Assembly: GCF_017255015.1 (NCBI RefSeq)
Contig: NZ_JAFKCS010000005.1
Coordinates: 58,849 to 122,848 of the forward strand
Direction: 5' to 3'
Origin: Bowmanella yangjiangensis
Lineage (GTDB): Bacteria; Pseudomonadota; Gammaproteobacteria; Enterobacterales; Alteromonadaceae
DNA length: 64,000 nucleotides
Position numbers and translations under genes: made by a program. Every line of letters begins with the position of its first letter. The first letter of the stretch is position 1. The notes beneath the pieces are model-generated. The model was given only the letters and a program-made list of their open reading frames with translations, was not told the DNA's origin and did not search any database. Below are positions 63,301-64,000 of the stretch, piece by piece.

Positions 63301-63519
63301 ACCGTAGTTAGGGTTGTGTTGCGTTGGCCACTGAAAATCGCGGCGCATAGTCAGCACTTGCTCAATGGTTAACCCGCCATCAGCATCTATCAATATGCGC
63401 ATCTGATCGGTTAGGCTGTGGGTTTTCTCGGCATCAATAAGTTGCAGGCTGGCCTGGCCCACAGCCGACAGGCTGAACAGCAGACAAAAACACAGCAACA
63501 AATACTTGGCCAATCCCAT
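60391..63519 (-). CDS. Hybrid histidine kinase with 7TMR-DISM sensor, receiver and HPt domains
   Basis: This 1042-residue protein has a signal peptide, a periplasmic DISMED2 domain (about 35-170), seven helices (about 180-390), a HisKA domain with FLANMSHEIRTPLNA (His437), an ATPase domain with IEDTGIGISREDRHKLF and GTGLGLAICQ, a degenerate middle receiver, a full receiver with ILMDVQMPGIDG, and a C-terminal HPt domain with LIHKLHGACCYTG. DISM sensors respond to carbohydrate-like or other ligands. The phosphorelay output regulator is not next to it. The HPt places it among BarA-like phosphorelay kinases by layout only. Confidence 0.92.
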   Translation of the reverse strand: MGLAKYLLLCFCLLFSLSAVGQASLQLIDAEKTHSLTDQMRILIDADGGLTIEQVLTMRRDFQWPTQHNPNYGFGDEAIWFTTSFSNVSQQPVWLVDVKYAQNDNVDIYLVAQGKIIAHSKQGKAQAEQRFRYPSMEATLPYATRLDLYIRIQSDAEARVVPVTLSSESLHMKKQALENILWGVFYGGLMVLLFYNLTLFISLRDSSLLVYCTYIATVLIWQFVWGGHIQVYWQSPVADWLNQHTDLLFLVIAVTAGIFTYSFLDAKQNAPKAGRIIIALIGIEILLGLASLGNFLDAGIQNGAVYLVSMLAISSYLYAGYESYANQFKPARYFVFAWSILLTAALAGLLGLIGWLPTNFLTTYCFQMGVFLEAVLFSLALMEKSQTQLSHSVDLVTNDLRNNMEIIEEQNARLDIARKQAIQASKIKSQFLANMSHEIRTPLNAILGFSQELANTPLPTEKQEHVRIINASANNLLNIINDVLDFSKIEAGKLQINNEPFCPTELLEELAGLMARSAHAKGLELISDLSPLPKKLIGDAARIRQVLTNLVGNAIKFTRHGHVRLAVKGEDQANGLYELVFKIEDTGIGISREDRHKLFSAFSQLDGAINREYQGTGLGLAICQELVKLMRGSIELHSEQGAGTEFTVKLRVNKLSQKMSLSPYSRWKGKQVLIYEAYPPARQAMGRMFKALGAVVTSCDSFDYLATQTGPFDYLFLSCPEQQCHSYQAKLASLETLRARHKVLLDSAPRPSQQDMMLAMFERRIERPLTLGKLENLLHPPTPIQNDNFSRQLKSLPKASVLAVDDMEINLRLLATWLRDSPVELSLSFNGQDAADRCEKEAFDLILMDVQMPGIDGLAASRMIRKTHLNRGTPIIAVTAHAFREEKEKLLNSGMDDYLPKPINFDDLIKLIKRWCQPTSEESLDWAQALQLANDNPHHARQMLDAFIEQLPSMHSQIKTAAQAGDQAHLQYLIHKLHGACCYTGVPKLKTLCQELEEHLKNGHIAEAKTLLERFYRECLHVEEQGLEFLQGSSFGETQHPA

Positions 63520-63707
63520 GATTTACGCAGTTATACGGTGAGTTGAAAATTCAAGAGGCTTATTTAAGCATTGTCCACAAGGGGATACCAATGTTAAGTT
63601 GCCATTTTATTGGCGTGTGCCGTGCGGTGGATATTCTGTCTGGTTAAATTAGCGGTAATGACCCACAGACCCAACACGCCACCCACTTCCCGAAGTTAAT
63701 CTCGTAA

Positions 63708-64000
<293 letters not shown>

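Overview
The window reads as chromosomal DNA of a free-living, probably marine gammaproteobacterium, most likely in or near the Alteromonadales. This is an inference from gene content: three large TonB-dependent receptors, a DUF2982 protein, a sodium-driven SNF symporter, a DISM-type hybrid kinase next to parC, a ZnuD-like receptor behind a gammaproteobacterial-type Zur box, and many LysR regulators. I see no rRNA, tRNA, CRISPR array, transposase or integrase.

Left part (1-13.7 kb): the end of a BNR-repeat beta-propeller gene, an amidase lipoprotein and a PEP-CTERM protein. Then comes a three-gene operon (glutaryl-CoA dehydrogenase, fused 2-oxoacid dehydrogenase E1, malonyltransferase-like protein) with a divergent LysR regulator and a perfect inverted repeat between them. 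A solute-binding protein, a GcvA-like LysR gene facing a 49-residue ORF, an exported PQQ-type propeller and a ToxR-like regulator with TPRs follow.

Kynurenine part, in two blocks: 13.8-18.5 kb (kynU, SNF transporter, acetaldehyde dehydrogenase, 4-hydroxy-2-oxovalerate aldolase) and 39.2-47.2 kb (nbaE-H-G-F-C-D, an LVIVD-repeat protein and a divergent LysR gene). Together they encode 3-hydroxykynurenine to 3-hydroxyanthranilate, extradiol cleavage, decarboxylation, oxidation, deamination, a second decarboxylation, hydration, and cleavage to pyruvate and acetyl-CoA. Tryptophan dioxygenase, formylkynurenine formamidase and kynurenine monooxygenase are not in the window.

Between these blocks (21.3-38.3 kb) lies a catabolic cluster I cannot assign to a described pathway. 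It holds a TPP-dependent decarboxylase-like enzyme, an aldehyde dehydrogenase, an alpha/beta hydrolase, two VOC proteins, an FAH-family hydrolase, a RutE-like nitroreductase, a GST, an aspartate-dehydrogenase-like protein, a [2Fe-2S] ferredoxin, two TauE/SafE permeases, an MFS carrier, a TonB receptor and a GntR/FCD regulator. Near-identical palindromes with a GTATAC core stand before the MFS gene, before the aspartate dehydrogenase gene, twice in the TauE/nitroreductase divergent region and in the GST/TonB-receptor divergent region, and a GTGTAC variant precedes the GntR gene. This looks like one regulon and is the best candidate here for an undescribed system.

Right part (47-64 kb): an S9 peptidase, a 16-bp perfect palindrome next to an 11-mer matching the end of Illumina adapters (possible artefact), a His-rich zinc-type receptor with a Zur box, a glycerate-kinase-like enzyme, a DesK/NarL-type two-component pair, and divergent from it mipA-like, lipoprotein, tonB-like, ECF sigma and anti-sigma genes. 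The lipoprotein signal peptide is built from eight tandem CTGATG units. folE, a DUF2982 gene, a 1042-residue hybrid histidine kinase and the start of parC close the window.
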